Positions 18,849 to 30,995 of a stretch of DNA of 35,568 bases are shown in pieces. Under the pieces are notes generated by a model. That model made no database searches, was not told the origin of the DNA, and saw only the letters and a list, made by a program, of their open reading frames with translations. The position numbers and the translations under genes are program-made. Within the stretch, counting starts at the first letter, position 1. Each line of letters begins with the position of its first letter. Origin of the DNA: Candidatus Avelusimicrobium gallicola (GTDB taxonomy: Bacteria; Elusimicrobiota; Elusimicrobia; Elusimicrobiales; UBA9959); contig DYLH01000014.1 of the NCBI GenBank assembly GCA_020722185.1, positions 1 through 35,568 of the forward strand. The letters are read 5' to 3'.

Positions 18849-19349
18849 CTACTTTCCACAGCATTTTTTATATTTCTTTCCACTGCCGCATGGACAGGGA
18901 TCATTTCTCCCGACCTTTGGAGCTTCTCTTTTGTAAGTCTCTGGCTTAGGTAGCGGCTCTCCCCCTTGAGCAACTTCTGGATGTTTTTGAAACCATTTTC
19001 TAACTTCTTTTTCATTGTTTATATCCACTTTATCTTCAAGCATCTTGCGGTAAATGTTTATAATCATTTTTCGCATCTGGGGTGTCTTTGCTTGAGCAAA
19101 AATTTCTGGAGAATATTCTAACAACTCTTTTTCCAAATCTTCATCAGTCTTTTCACTGACATCTTTCTCTACCTTAACCTGACTTTTTGGGGGAACTTCA
19201 TCCTTGACTGGAATAGGCAAAGGATTGCTTTCCACTTTATCTGAAGGCTTATCCATTGAGGCTGTTTTAGATGGTTGACCGATTTCCGGTTTAGGCATTT
19301 CATCAATTTTTCTTTTCTTAAATATCCTTTTTATAAAATCTAGGACCAT
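18849..19349 (-). CDS. SEC-C zinc-binding motif protein with charged/Pro-rich linker
   Basis: C-terminal [21 protein letters not shown]; start 19349 with gaggaggt SD. Confidence 0.88.
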   Translation of the reverse strand: MVLDFIKRIFKKRKIDEMPKPEIGQPSKTASMDKPSDKVESNPLPIPVKDEVPPKSQVKVEKDVSEKTDEDLEKELLEYSPEIFAQAKTPQMRKMIINIYRKMLEDKVDINNEKEVRKWFQKHPEVAQGGEPLPKPETYKREAPKVGRNDPCPCGSGKKYKKCCGK

Positions 19350-19360
19350 GATATACCTCC

Positions 19361-19927
19361 TCAATCCATCTCTCTATCTATTATTTCCATAGCTTTTTCT
19401 ACTTTAAACAAAAAATCAGGCTCATCTTCTATGATAAAACGTTTCGGATGAGCCGACCAGGCTTGCTCAGTTTTTTTATCAAGCTCTAGTGCCGCTTTAT
19501 GGTCCTCTATTCTCGTTCCAGAAAGCTTATAAACATCAGATTTCTTTGGGGGGCGAAGATGTATAACCACATCATATCTTGCCAGCTCTTTCTCCATGGT
19601 GGAACCAACTGATTCTAAAAAACCTTCGGCTGAATCCTTAGGCCAATAAGCCATACTATCAAGAGTGCCTCTATCGCATAGAAAAATTTTAGCCTCTTCA
19701 TCAATAGACATATCTTCAAGCTCTCTTACAGTAAAGTATATTGCTCTCTGTATATGGCGCATAGCTTTAGAACCGGGCTTTCTTGGAAATCCTCCTCCAT
19801 AGAGAACGCTAGCCGCCTCTGGCACAGTAAAAACCTTAGGACAATATTTTCTCTGGGCTATATCTATTATAGAAGTCTTACCACCAGAAGGACCGCCAGT
19901 AAAAACTATTCTCTTTTTCTTTTGCAT
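19361..19927 (-). CDS. P-loop NTPase (AAA_28-like / nucleoside-kinase-like)
   Basis: Walker [39 protein letters not shown]. Confidence 0.85.
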   Translation of the reverse strand: MQKKKRIVFTGGPSGGKTSIIDIAQRKYCPKVFTVPEAASVLYGGGFPRKPGSKAMRHIQRAIYFTVRELEDMSIDEEAKIFLCDRGTLDSMAYWPKDSAEGFLESVGSTMEKELARYDVVIHLRPPKKSDVYKLSGTRIEDHKAALELDKKTEQAWSAHPKRFIIEDEPDFLFKVEKAMEIIDREMD

Positions 19928-20860
19928 TCATCTCACCACACTCTTATTTGCTTCTTTTAAGTAAGAGGCAAGAGCTATAGAATGAAGTTTAGTCATAGGC
20001 GAATCTGTTCTGGAAGAAAGTATCACAGGGAAATTTGCGCCAGTCAATATAGTGGATGATTTCATTTTGGTATCAAAAAATGAAATGGCTTTGTAAACCG
20101 GGTTTGCGCTGTCAAGATCTGGCAAAAGAACTATATCGACTTCTCCGGGGACAGATGCATCTTTAACACCTTTTTCCATAGCAAGCTTTTTTGAGAAAGT
20201 TATGTATATGTCGTATGGACCTTCTATGACGCAGTTTTTTATTTTCCCTTCCTTGTTCATATTTACAAGAGACTGGGCATCCACTGTGCTTGGTATTTTA
20301 GGATTTACTTTTTCAACAGGACAAACTACAGAAACCTTAGGACAATCTACACCAAGAGCCCTCATAGTATTGATTGAATTTTCAAGTATCTTGACTTTAT
20401 CTTCAAGAGAAGGTTTTATCATTATAGCGGCATCAGTAAGGGCAAACATCTTGCCATAAACAGATGTCTCAAAAAGCACGAAATGGCTCAAAACACTTCC
20501 TTCCTTGACAGCTCCTATATCTTTCCTCAGTATAGCCTTCATATAAAGCTTTGTATCAACAAGCCCCTTTACCAGAAAATCTCCTTGCCCCGCCTTTATC
20601 ATTTCAACGGCTATATTAGACATTTGAGCCATATCATTTTCATTATGTATGTCAAAAATATCAAGTTTAAGTCCCGCTTTCGAAGCATGCTTTATAATTT
20701 CTTCCTTTGGACCTATCAAGGTGCCTCTAGAGATTATTCCATATTCAACTCCCATTTTGCAGGCTTCAAGCACCTCTTCATTGTTTGCTCCCGGCACTAT
20801 GACCCTGTTTGATTTTCCTTTTACCATTTTTATCAGTTCGTCGTGATTTTTAAAGTTCAT
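19928..20860 (-). CDS. ptb: Phosphate butyryltransferase / phosphate acyltransferase
   Basis: PTA/PTB family ends (VPGANNEEVLEACKMGVEYGI..., FPVILSSRTDSPMTKLHSIALAS); immediately downstream of butyrate kinase. Confidence 0.9.
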   Translation of the reverse strand: MNFKNHDELIKMVKGKSNRVIVPGANNEEVLEACKMGVEYGIISRGTLIGPKEEIIKHASKAGLKLDIFDIHNENDMAQMSNIAVEMIKAGQGDFLVKGLVDTKLYMKAILRKDIGAVKEGSVLSHFVLFETSVYGKMFALTDAAIMIKPSLEDKVKILENSINTMRALGVDCPKVSVVCPVEKVNPKIPSTVDAQSLVNMNKEGKIKNCVIEGPYDIYITFSKKLAMEKGVKDASVPGEVDIVLLPDLDSANPVYKAISFFDTKMKSSTILTGANFPVILSSRTDSPMTKLHSIALASYLKEANKSVVR

Positions 20861-20869
20861 ATTATCTCC

Positions 20870-21991
20870 TCAGTATTTTTTTATTTTTTTGGGATTTTTA
20901 AGCGCAGTTTCACAAGCCAAACGCAAGGCGGACATTTCATCCCCTCCGGGATAAACTATAACCGGGGCAATCCACTCCACCCTTCTCCTCAATTCAGCTG
21001 TGACATAATCCTCTTCTCTGACTATCCCGCCAGTCAAAACGATGGCATCAACCTTTCCCTCAAGGACACAAGCCATGGCGCCTATTTCTTTGGCTATCTG
21101 ATAAGACATGGCCAAAATCGCCTCTTTCGCCTTTTCTCTTGTTACTCTATTTGGGTCTAAACCGCTTTTCTCTACAACTTCTCCGGTGTCTATATACTTC
21201 CTTATAGCTATCATATCGCTTGTTCCAGTGTATGCTGCAAGACCACCTCTGCCCTTAAGTTTCAGTTTTATTTCTTCAAGTGTGTATTTGCCAGAAAAAC
21301 ACATTTTGACAAGGCCGCCAGCTGGCACTCCACCACTTCTCTGGGGAGTAAAAGGACCTTCTCCGTCAAGAGCATTATTTACATCTATCACTCTTCCATC
21401 TTTATGCGCGCCAATTGAAATTCCTCCACCTCCATGCATAACTATCAGCCTACACTCCTCATACGGTTTGCCAAGCTGTCTTGCTGCGTGTCTGCCAACT
21501 CTCTTTTGATTGAGTGCGTGAAATATGGAAATTCTGGGGTTTTCTGGCATCCCTGAGTATCTTGCAATTGGATCCATCTCATCTACCACCACAGGGTCGG
21601 CAATAAATGCCTTTATTCCATGTATTTTAGCTATTGATTTGGCAATGAGACCGCCTAGATTAGACGGGTGATCCCCCATAACACCTTCCTTTAAATCTTT
21701 TTCCAGAGTTTCATCAACTTCATAGGTTCCACTCTCTATAGGCTTGACAAGACCGCCACGACCTATGACAGCTTGCACTTCCTCAATTGCAATATTGTTT
21801 TCTTTCAAAGCCTCTAAAACAAGATTTTTTCTCATTTCAAATTGAGCGGTAACTTTCTGATTTTCAAATGGTTTCAAATCCTCTGGCGAGTATCTTACAA
21901 CTTTATGAAAAATGAGCCTTCTGCCTTTGAAAAAACTAACTTCATCGCTTGTGGAACCCGGATTTATGACAAGGATATTGTACTCTGACAT
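20870..21991 (-). CDS. buk: Butyrate kinase (acetokinase family)
   Basis: ILVINPGSTSDEVSFF, VIGRGGLVKPIESGTYEVDE, VMHGGGGISIGAHKDGRVIDVNNALDGEGPFTPQRSGGVP; start 21991 with ggagga SD. Confidence 0.95.
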   Translation of the reverse strand: MSEYNILVINPGSTSDEVSFFKGRRLIFHKVVRYSPEDLKPFENQKVTAQFEMRKNLVLEALKENNIAIEEVQAVIGRGGLVKPIESGTYEVDETLEKDLKEGVMGDHPSNLGGLIAKSIAKIHGIKAFIADPVVVDEMDPIARYSGMPENPRISIFHALNQKRVGRHAARQLGKPYEECRLIVMHGGGGISIGAHKDGRVIDVNNALDGEGPFTPQRSGGVPAGGLVKMCFSGKYTLEEIKLKLKGRGGLAAYTGTSDMIAIRKYIDTGEVVEKSGLDPNRVTREKAKEAILAMSYQIAKEIGAMACVLEGKVDAIVLTGGIVREEDYVTAELRRRVEWIAPVIVYPGGDEMSALRLACETALKNPKKIKKY

Positions 21992-22202
21992 AATTCCTCC
22001 ATGAAAATTCAATTTTAAGCCTGAGACATCAGACCAAAAAACTAGAAACTTGCATGTCTTTATTTTCTTATGAAGAGACCTCGTGTTTTATAACTTTTAT
22101 TTTTGAAAAAACAGCAAACCACTACAACTCCTACTATCTAATGATATAATAGTAGAGGCAATCATTTCAACCTTGTATTTTTTAAGTAGGTTTCCCCGTT
22201 TC

Positions 22203-24034
<1,832 letters not shown>

Positions 24035-24079
24035 CTATTCACAAATAAAGCTCAAAATCAAAGCTAAATGCAATAAAAC

Positions 24080-24979
24080 TCACTCCTCTAAAGCTCCCGC
24101 TCCGCTTACTATCTCATTGAGCTCAGTCGTTATTATGGCCTGCCTGGTTTTATTCATTTTCAGCGTAAGATCGTTAATGAGATCTCCGGCATTTTTACTG
24201 GCATTCTCCATAGCAGTCATTCTAGCTGAAAGTTCCGCGGCTTGAGATTCAAGGAGAAATCTATACAGCTGAGACTTAATATCCCTCTCTATCAGACCCT
24301 CTAAAAGCTTTTCTTTAGACGGTTCAAAATAGAAATCAGATTGGAGGTTTTCATCTTGAAATTTGCTCTCAAAGGCGCTTTCAAGCGGCAAGAAAACTTT
24401 TTCCACCATATTCTGGGATATCATTGACTTAAACTCATTGAAAATTATGTGCACTTTGGAAAGTTTTTTCCCCCTATACATTTTAATCAATTGCTGCGAG
24501 ATTATTTCAGCATGGACATAGCTTGCCTTTGGAAAAATTCCAAACATTTCATAGTAAAAATAGACATGAGGCATTCTAACCCTTCTTAAAAAATCTCTAC
24601 CTTTTTTACCAATAGTTATGATATGTATGCGTTTATCGCTATTTTCTCTTATAAAACTCAAGGTCTTTTTTATCAAATTGACATTGAAAGAGCCACAAAG
24701 ACCTTTATCTGAGGTAATCAAGATAAGCCCTATATTTTCTGATGTGTATTCGTTTTCAAATAGGTCATAAAAAGATGATTTTTTGAAATCGCTTTCTTTC
24801 ATTTCATTTTTGAGCATTGCTATAGCTTCATTCATTTTAATCGCGAAAGGTCTAGCTAAAAGCATGGAGTTCTGCGCTTTTTTTATTCTTGCGGCCGCAA
24901 CCATTTTCATAGCATAAGTTATCTGCTTTATGCTTTTTACTGAAGTTATGTGTTTTCTTATATCCCGCAAAGAAGCCAT
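24080..24979 (-). CDS. atpG: F-type ATP synthase gamma subunit
   Basis: SLRDIRKHITSVKSIKQITYAMKMVAAARIKKAQ; C-terminal TLKMNKTRQAIITTELNEIVSGAGAL. Confidence 0.97.
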   Translation of the reverse strand: MASLRDIRKHITSVKSIKQITYAMKMVAAARIKKAQNSMLLARPFAIKMNEAIAMLKNEMKESDFKKSSFYDLFENEYTSENIGLILITSDKGLCGSFNVNLIKKTLSFIRENSDKRIHIITIGKKGRDFLRRVRMPHVYFYYEMFGIFPKASYVHAEIISQQLIKMYRGKKLSKVHIIFNEFKSMISQNMVEKVFLPLESAFESKFQDENLQSDFYFEPSKEKLLEGLIERDIKSQLYRFLLESQAAELSARMTAMENASKNAGDLINDLTLKMNKTRQAIITTELNEIVSGAGALEE

Positions 24980-25894
24980 CTATTTTTTCTCCATAGTTTT
25001 AATATAATCGGCTATACCATCTTCCAAATTCCACATAGGCGAATAATTGAGCAAATATCTTGCTTTTCTTAAATCTGCTTGGGTCTTGTTTTGGTAAAAA
25101 TCATAAGGATTGTCAAAGTACTCCGGCGAAAAGGAAGTTTTAAGAGCTTTATTCAGGCATTCTACCACAAAATTAAAGGTCTCAGCTCTGCCTGATCCAG
25201 CATTTACTATGCATGACTTCTCGGCGTCTAGAGCATTCAAATTTATTCTCACTATATCCTTAATGTATACAAAATCCCTGCTTTGTTCCCCATACTTGAA
25301 TATCCTTGGAGCTTTGCCCGCTTTCATCTGTAAGTAAAGCTGATACATCATGCTGGCAAATTTTCCCTTATAGTATTCTCCAGGTCCATATACATTGAAA
25401 TATCTCAACCCCACAACTTTAAATTTCGGATTTTTCTCCCAAAATTCTCTGGCCACATTGTCCATTATAGCCTTGGAAAAACCATACACATTTTCTGGAA
25501 TTGGCGACTGATCTTCCCTCATAGGACAGTTTCCTCTGCCATAAGTTGCCGCAGAAGAGGCATAGATTATATTCCTTACATCGTATTTCAAAGCAAAGTT
25601 GAGGATATTTTTAAATCCCTCAACATTTACCTCCATCATCTTCTTTTGATCTACTACCGTGGTATCTGTGATAGCGGCCTCGTGAAATATGGCATCCACT
25701 CTCCCTACTTTTTCCCACCAAGAAGTATCCCTTATATCTCCTGCGATCAGATCGCCTTGAAAACCAATTAAATTTTTAAAATGACCGCTTGAAAAGTCAT
25801 CTAAACCCACTACTGTCTCTTTTCTATCCCTAGACAAAGCAAAAGCTATATTGGATCCTATAAATCCAGCCGCGCCAGTAACTAAAAATCTCAC
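24980..25894 (-). CDS. hldD: NAD(P)-dependent sugar epimerase, HldD/RfaD-like (ADP-L-glycero-D-manno-heptose 6-epimerase-like)
   Basis: [98 protein letters not shown] start. Confidence 0.85.
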   Translation of the reverse strand: MRFLVTGAAGFIGSNIAFALSRDRKETVVGLDDFSSGHFKNLIGFQGDLIAGDIRDTSWWEKVGRVDAIFHEAAITDTTVVDQKKMMEVNVEGFKNILNFALKYDVRNIIYASSAATYGRGNCPMREDQSPIPENVYGFSKAIMDNVAREFWEKNPKFKVVGLRYFNVYGPGEYYKGKFASMMYQLYLQMKAGKAPRIFKYGEQSRDFVYIKDIVRINLNALDAEKSCIVNAGSGRAETFNFVVECLNKALKTSFSPEYFDNPYDFYQNKTQADLRKARYLLNYSPMWNLEDGIADYIKTMEKK

Positions 25895-27417
25895 AATTCC
25901 CCCTTCAAATATTTTTCCTTAAAGGATTGCAGTATTTCCTTCAAATTTTTCTCTATGTCTGAAGTAAGCTCTTTCTTGATTCTTATCTCACTAATCAGAT
26001 TCTCGTAATTCCTTTTAAGATACGAAATAAGTTTCTCTTCAAAATCTTTCACTTTTGACTTTTCAATTTCATCCATATATCCGCGAGTTCCGGCATAAAG
26101 AGATATCACCTGCTCTTCAGTGGCCATAGGATTGTATTGACCTTGTTTAAGCAATTCAACCATTCTCTCGCCTCTTTTTATTAAGTCCATACTTGCCTTG
26201 TCTAAATCTGAACCAAATTGGGCAAAAGCCGCCAGCTCATTGTATTGGGCAATATCGGTTCTAAGCTTTCCAGAAACCTGACGCATAGCTTTAATCTGCG
26301 CAGAACCACCCACCCTTGAAACTGATATTCCCACATTCACAGCAGGTCTTATCCCCGAATGAAATAGGGAAGATTCAAGATATATCTGCCCATCCGTTAT
26401 TGAAATAACATTGGTTGGTATATATGCGGTAACATCGCCGGCTTGAGTTTCTATAATAGGCAAAGCCGTAAGTGAGCCGCCACCATTTTTATCACTGAGC
26501 TTACACGCTCTTTCAAGAAGCCTTGAATGAAGGTAGAACACATCCCCCGGATAAGCCTCCCTGCCGGGCGGACGCCTTAAAAGAAGAGACATCTGCCTAT
26601 ATGCCTGAGCATGTTTAGATAAATCGTCGTATATTACAAGCACATGCTTTCCATTCCACATCAATTCTTCGCCTATGGCGCAGCCTGAATATGGAGCAAG
26701 GTACAAGAGAGGAGCAGGTTGAGAAGCCGAAGCTGAGACTATTATGGAGTACTCCATTGCCCCATTGTCTTCAAGCACTTTGGCCACTCTGGCTACAGTG
26801 GATTCTTTCTGACCTATGGCCACATAAATACATATAGGTCTGCTGGCTTGAGGCTCCTTTTTCTGGTTTATGATAGTGTCTATAGCAATAGCAGTCTTGC
26901 CGGTTTGTCTATCACCTATTATCAATTCCCTCTGTCCTCTTCCTATAGGTATCATAGCGTCTATGGCTTTTATCCCAGTTTGAAGCGGCTCTTTGACAGG
27001 CTGCCTCTCAACTATACCGGGAGCTATGATTTCAACCGGCCTAAATTTATTGGTTTTTATCGGGCCTTTGCCGTCTATAGGTTTTCCCAGAGGATCAACT
27101 ATTCTGCCTATCATGTCCTCGCCCACTGGGATTTCCATAACCTTTCCAGTTCTCTTAACCCTATATCCTTCCTTTATGAGAGAGTCCTCACCCATGACAA
27201 CCACTCCAACGCCTTCTCTCTCTATATTCAACACCATACCTGATACTCCACTAGAAAATTCAACAAGCTCTCCCACTACAGCGCTGCCAAGTCCATATAT
27301 TCTGGCTGTTCCATCCCCTATACTCACCACCTGCCCCACAGTTTCCAATTGCGATTCTGGAACATAACTTTCTATCTTGGACTTTATTATCTCAGTCATC
27401 TCTTCTGGTTTTATCAT
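25891..27417 (-). CDS. atpA: F-type ATP synthase alpha subunit
   Basis: [25 protein letters not shown]-like [15 protein letters not shown]; start 27417 (ORF opens at 27423). Confidence 0.98.
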   Translation of the reverse strand: MIKPEEMTEIIKSKIESYVPESQLETVGQVVSIGDGTARIYGLGSAVVGELVEFSSGVSGMVLNIEREGVGVVVMGEDSLIKEGYRVKRTGKVMEIPVGEDMIGRIVDPLGKPIDGKGPIKTNKFRPVEIIAPGIVERQPVKEPLQTGIKAIDAMIPIGRGQRELIIGDRQTGKTAIAIDTIINQKKEPQASRPICIYVAIGQKESTVARVAKVLEDNGAMEYSIIVSASASQPAPLLYLAPYSGCAIGEELMWNGKHVLVIYDDLSKHAQAYRQMSLLLRRPPGREAYPGDVFYLHSRLLERACKLSDKNGGGSLTALPIIETQAGDVTAYIPTNVISITDGQIYLESSLFHSGIRPAVNVGISVSRVGGSAQIKAMRQVSGKLRTDIAQYNELAAFAQFGSDLDKASMDLIKRGERMVELLKQGQYNPMATEEQVISLYAGTRGYMDEIEKSKVKDFEEKLISYLKRNYENLISEIRIKKELTSDIEKNLKEILQSFKEKYLKGEL

Positions 27418-27429
27418 AAACACCTCAGC

Positions 27430-27954
27430 TTAAATCAAAACTTTCTTTCTTAAACTTTCAAGTCGGCCTTTGATAGATCCGTCTATAAGTAAATCGCCTA
27501 TTTTTATCTGAACGCCGCCTATAATATCTTCACTTTTCTCTCTTTCAATTTTTATTTTTCCGCCTATAGCCAAGGACAAAGCTTCCTTTATACCATCTAT
27601 TTGTCCCTGTTCAATGTCAAAACGAGAAATTAGAACAGCCTTCTTAATGCCAGACATCTCATCTGCAAGTTCAGCGGCTCTTAAAGCGATTTCTTTTATC
27701 AGAGATATTCTCTTGTTTGCCACAAGAATTCTTATCAAATTTAGAATTTTTGTCTGCCTTTTATCAATCAATATTTTTGATACTATTTCAAAAATGACAT
27801 CTGGAGGCAAACATGGGTTTGAAAGAGTTCGCAAATATGGAGAAAGGGTTGAGGCCGCCCAAGCTAGATCCTTTGCCGCTGTTTGATGATCTGAGCTAGA
27901 GGAAAGGAATGCCCTCGCGTATTTATTGAGGACGGCCTTTTTTGAATCTCTCAT
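27430..27954 (-). CDS. atpH: F-type ATP synthase delta subunit
   Basis: Position between atpF and atpA; C-terminal IIGGVQIKIGDLLIDGSIKGRLESLRKKV. Confidence 0.93.
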   Translation of the reverse strand: MRDSKKAVLNKYARAFLSSSSDHQTAAKDLAWAASTLSPYLRTLSNPCLPPDVIFEIVSKILIDKRQTKILNLIRILVANKRISLIKEIALRAAELADEMSGIKKAVLISRFDIEQGQIDGIKEALSLAIGGKIKIEREKSEDIIGGVQIKIGDLLIDGSIKGRLESLRKKVLI

Positions 27955-28466
27955 CCGTTCACCTTTTTAATTCTGCCACTGGCAATTTCTTTGGCCAAGA
28001 CATCAGAAAGCTGAGCATTTATTTCTTTGTCTATAACAGAGCCCAAAGCTTTCTCGCTGGCTAAAAGCGCTATTTCAAGCACCTTTTTTTCAAGCTGCCT
28101 TGATACCTCTAACTGTTGAGATTGAATCTCTTTTTTTGCATTTTCAAGCATCAACTGGGCTTGAGCTGATGCTTTTTCAATTATCTTCTCTCTTTCTAAG
28201 GCAGCTTCTCTGGAAGCCAATGATATTTTCTCTGATATTTCGCCAGAAAGTTTTTTTAGCCTTTCTTCTATTTCATTTTTGACAATTTGAGCTTCATCTC
28301 TTGCTTTTTTTGCGGCCTCTATGTCAGCCTTGATTTTTTCTTCTCTCGCTTCCACGGCAGATAGCAAAGGCTTCCAAACCGTTTTGGCCAGAATAAAAAC
28401 CAGGATTACAAAAATGAGCACTGTCCAAAATATCAGGCCCAATTCAGGCTTTATGAGAGCTTCCAT
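27951..28466 (-). CDS. atpF: F-type ATP synthase b subunit
   Basis: N-terminal TM then long charged coiled coil; LIFWTVLIFVILVFILAKTVWKPLLSAVEAREEKI. Confidence 0.95.
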   Translation of the reverse strand: MEALIKPELGLIFWTVLIFVILVFILAKTVWKPLLSAVEAREEKIKADIEAAKKARDEAQIVKNEIEERLKKLSGEISEKISLASREAALEREKIIEKASAQAQLMLENAKKEIQSQQLEVSRQLEKKVLEIALLASEKALGSVIDKEINAQLSDVLAKEIASGRIKKVNG

Positions 28467-28475
28467 TTTTAACCT

Positions 28476-28769
28476 TTATTTTGTCTGAACAGTTTCTGTT
28501 GCGTGATTGGCGGCAACATTTTCCTTAGGCATGCCAAAATTCATCAAGGCAAGAAGGCATATAACTAAGGCCAAGAAAGCCAAACCTTCTATCAAAGCCG
28601 CAGCTATTATCATTGTGGTTCTTATTGTTCCGGCAGCTTCAGGCTGTCTGGCTGTGCCCTCCAAAGCGGCTGTGGCAAGTTTACCTATGCCAAGCCCGGC
28701 GCCGATAAGAGTTATTCCAGCTCCTATTCCAGCTCCTATATAACCCATTCCGAGAAATGTCATGTCCAT
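28476..28769 (-). CDS. atpE: F-type ATP synthase c subunit
   Basis: GAGLGIGKLATAALEGTARQPEAAGTIRTTMIIAAALIEGLAFLALVICLL hairpin. Confidence 0.97.
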   Translation of the reverse strand: MDMTFLGMGYIGAGIGAGITLIGAGLGIGKLATAALEGTARQPEAAGTIRTTMIIAAALIEGLAFLALVICLLALMNFGMPKENVAANHATETVQTK

Positions 28770-28786
28770 TTTTCCTCCTTAGTTTA

Positions 28787-29551
28787 TCAATGCGGATTCA
28801 TGGCCGCGCCAGTAAATATAGCGGTCAGAAAAGCAAAAACATAGGCCTGCAAAAAGGCCACAAACAACTCCAAAAAAGAAATAAAAAGCACCAGCAAAAC
28901 AGAAACCGGCGCCGTAACGAAAAGTCCTAAGTACAAATTTATGGATCCAAAGATAAATATGAAGGATATAAATACGAGTATAACTATATGCCCGGCAATC
29001 ATATTGGCAAAAAGCCTTATGGCCAGAGCGAAAGACTTTGTAAAAAGCCCTATAATCTCTATGGGAAACATTATGGGATAAAGCCAAACCGGCACGCCGG
29101 ATGGCACCATATGCGAAAAATACTTTACAAGTCCCTGATGCTTAATGCCGGCAAAATTCATTAAAATGAAGCTAGTCAAGGACAGAGCCAAAGTGACGGA
29201 TATATTGCCTGTAGCAGTGGAAGCAAAGGGGATAAAGCCAAGCAAATTCATTATTAGTATGAAAAAAAATAGTGTAGAAAAATATGGAGTATAACCCTTA
29301 TTTTTTTCTCCAAGATTTGGGATCACTATTTCATCCCGTATGAAGAGGAGTATTATTTCTATCATGGATTTAAAAGGCCTAAGAAATAGACTTCTAGACC
29401 CTATTATCAAAGGAAAGACAACTGCGAGCACAAATGCAGTTATTAACATCATCAGTAAATGCTTTGAAATAGGCAGATTAAATCCCAGCAGAGAGAACCA
29501 TCTGTAAACATGGTCTATTATGTGATGCTCAAGTATTTCCTTTAATTCCAT
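28787..29551 (-). CDS. atpB: F-type ATP synthase a subunit
   Basis: SFALAIRLFANMIAGHIVILVFI essential-Arg motif. Confidence 0.97.
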   Translation of the reverse strand: MELKEILEHHIIDHVYRWFSLLGFNLPISKHLLMMLITAFVLAVVFPLIIGSRSLFLRPFKSMIEIILLFIRDEIVIPNLGEKNKGYTPYFSTLFFFILIMNLLGFIPFASTATGNISVTLALSLTSFILMNFAGIKHQGLVKYFSHMVPSGVPVWLYPIMFPIEIIGLFTKSFALAIRLFANMIAGHIVILVFISFIFIFGSINLYLGLFVTAPVSVLLVLFISFLELFVAFLQAYVFAFLTAIFTGAAMNPH

Positions 29552-29559
29552 AGTGGATG

Positions 29560-29826
29560 CTACTTTTTCAAAGGCTTAAGCTCAAAAAGCACTTGAAAAA
29601 AAATAAGCGCTAAAGAATAAGCTATCAAGATTATACTTTTTTTAAAATTCAAAATCAAAATAGACAAAATTAGAAAAAAGAGTTTGTAAAAAAGGCCAAA
29701 AAGGTAAGAAGACATAAAATGGGCATTGCTCTTATTTAAGTGCTTTTTTAATGCAAGACGACATAAAAATCCATTCAAAGACCCAAAAAAAGCTCCAAGG
29801 AAACTGGCAAACCATATATTATCCAT
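29560..29826 (-). CDS. AtpI-like small membrane protein
   Basis: 88-aa protein with about four hydrophobic segments, between atpZ-like gene and atpB. Confidence 0.65.
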   Translation of the reverse strand: MDNIWFASFLGAFFGSLNGFLCRLALKKHLNKSNAHFMSSYLFGLFYKLFFLILSILILNFKKSIILIAYSLALIFFQVLFELKPLKK

Positions 29827-30022
29827 TATTCCTCTTTATAAAATCTTTCCACAAAATATAAAAAACTGAAACTATTCCTAAAAAAGCTCCAGACAAAGTA
29901 AACCATGGTTTTGACGACAGTTTATTGTCAAGAAAATATCCAATAGAAATAAAGATCAAAACTGAAACACTCAATTCCAGTCCCAATTGTGCATAAGATG
30001 TCCACGCCTTATCTTCTTTCAT
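29819..30022 (-). CDS. AtpZ/AtpI-family protein
   Basis: LGLELSVSVLIFISIGYFLDNKLSSKPWFTLSGAFLGIVSVFYILWKDF, first gene of atp operon. Confidence 0.8.
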   Translation of the reverse strand: MKEDKAWTSYAQLGLELSVSVLIFISIGYFLDNKLSSKPWFTLSGAFLGIVSVFYILWKDFIKRNNG

Positions 30023-30137
30023 AACACAAATTCTAACAAAGAGACTTCATATTTACATATAGGACTTAAGCCCCATACAATATTTCTCTAAAGTCCCTTG
30101 AGCTAAATCATATCTGTTGGTAGGATTTAGTTTTGTT

Positions 30138-30995
30138 ATGCTAAAAAATTTTAGACTGCTTCTTGCTCTGCTAGTATCGGTTTCCGCCTTAAATGCTGCT
30201 CCAAAAGCTGTGGACCAGCTTGGGCTTGATTCATTTGAAATAGATCTGCCAAAACCTGATTTTTCTCTTGTCAGAACTTTTGAAGACCTCTCCGATGACT
30301 TGAGTGGAGAAAATCTTTTTCAGTACTTACACAAGAGAACTGAGATAAAAACCCCACTCTCATATACGACATCCTCAAATCTCATGTTCTCCAGTGTAGA
30401 CAATTTCACCTGTGAAAATGGCAAATCTGGAGTTTTTGCCTTCTATTCGCTAACCTGCGTAAATGGCACCTCTTCAGAGGGTTCAGATTACCATGAAGAA
30501 GGCGATAAAAATGGAGATGGCTATAAAGAAGATTGCATGAATATAGAGCATATATGGCCACAGTCATTTTTTGATAAAAATTTGCCAATGCGCTCAGACA
30601 TGCACCACTTAAGACCAACTTTCACAAAGCCAAACAATGTCAGGGGATCCTTTTCTTTTGGCGAGGTTGAAAATTATGTTTACTCTGTAAATAGCGGGGC
30701 TAAATTTGACGGGCAATACTTTGAACCGCCCGACTCTGTCAAAGGCGATGTGGCAAGAGCTATTCTGTATTTTGTAGTGCGATACTATGACAAAAAAATA
30801 AAGCCTTCGAATTACAATGATTTTTTCCTATCCAAAGTGGAAACTTTCCTGAAATGGAACAGGATGGACCAGCCAGACTCTTATGAAAAAACCAGGAATG
30901 ACAGAGTATATGCCGCGCAGGGCAATAGGAATCCTTTCATAGACGATTACACTCTCGCAGATAGAATAGGTGAAAAAGTATTCAAGACTCACTGA
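30138..30995 (+). CDS. Exported endonuclease I (EndA/NucM family, His-Me finger)
   Basis: NIEHIWPQSFF, DMHHLRPTFTKPNNVRGSFSFG; signal peptide LLLALLVSVSALNA; ATG at 30138 preferred over TTG at 30117. Confidence 0.92.
   Translation: MLKNFRLLLALLVSVSALNAAPKAVDQLGLDSFEIDLPKPDFSLVRTFEDLSDDLSGENLFQYLHKRTEIKTPLSYTTSSNLMFSSVDNFTCENGKSGVFAFYSLTCVNGTSSEGSDYHEEGDKNGDGYKEDCMNIEHIWPQSFFDKNLPMRSDMHHLRPTFTKPNNVRGSFSFGEVENYVYSVNSGAKFDGQYFEPPDSVKGDVARAILYFVVRYYDKKIKPSNYNDFFLSKVETFLKWNRMDQPDSYEKTRNDRVYAAQGNRNPFIDDYTLADRIGEKVFKTH

Noticed and set aside
22131-22155. ctactat...atagtag inverted repeat between atpC and buk
   Set aside because: Seven-bp AT-rich stem with an 11-nt loop, expected by chance in AT-rich intergenic DNA; not supported as a terminator or operator.
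28779-29087. Aromatic/Cys-rich minus-strand ORF of 102 aa
   Set aside because: Alternative frame of atpB, which has clear family motifs.
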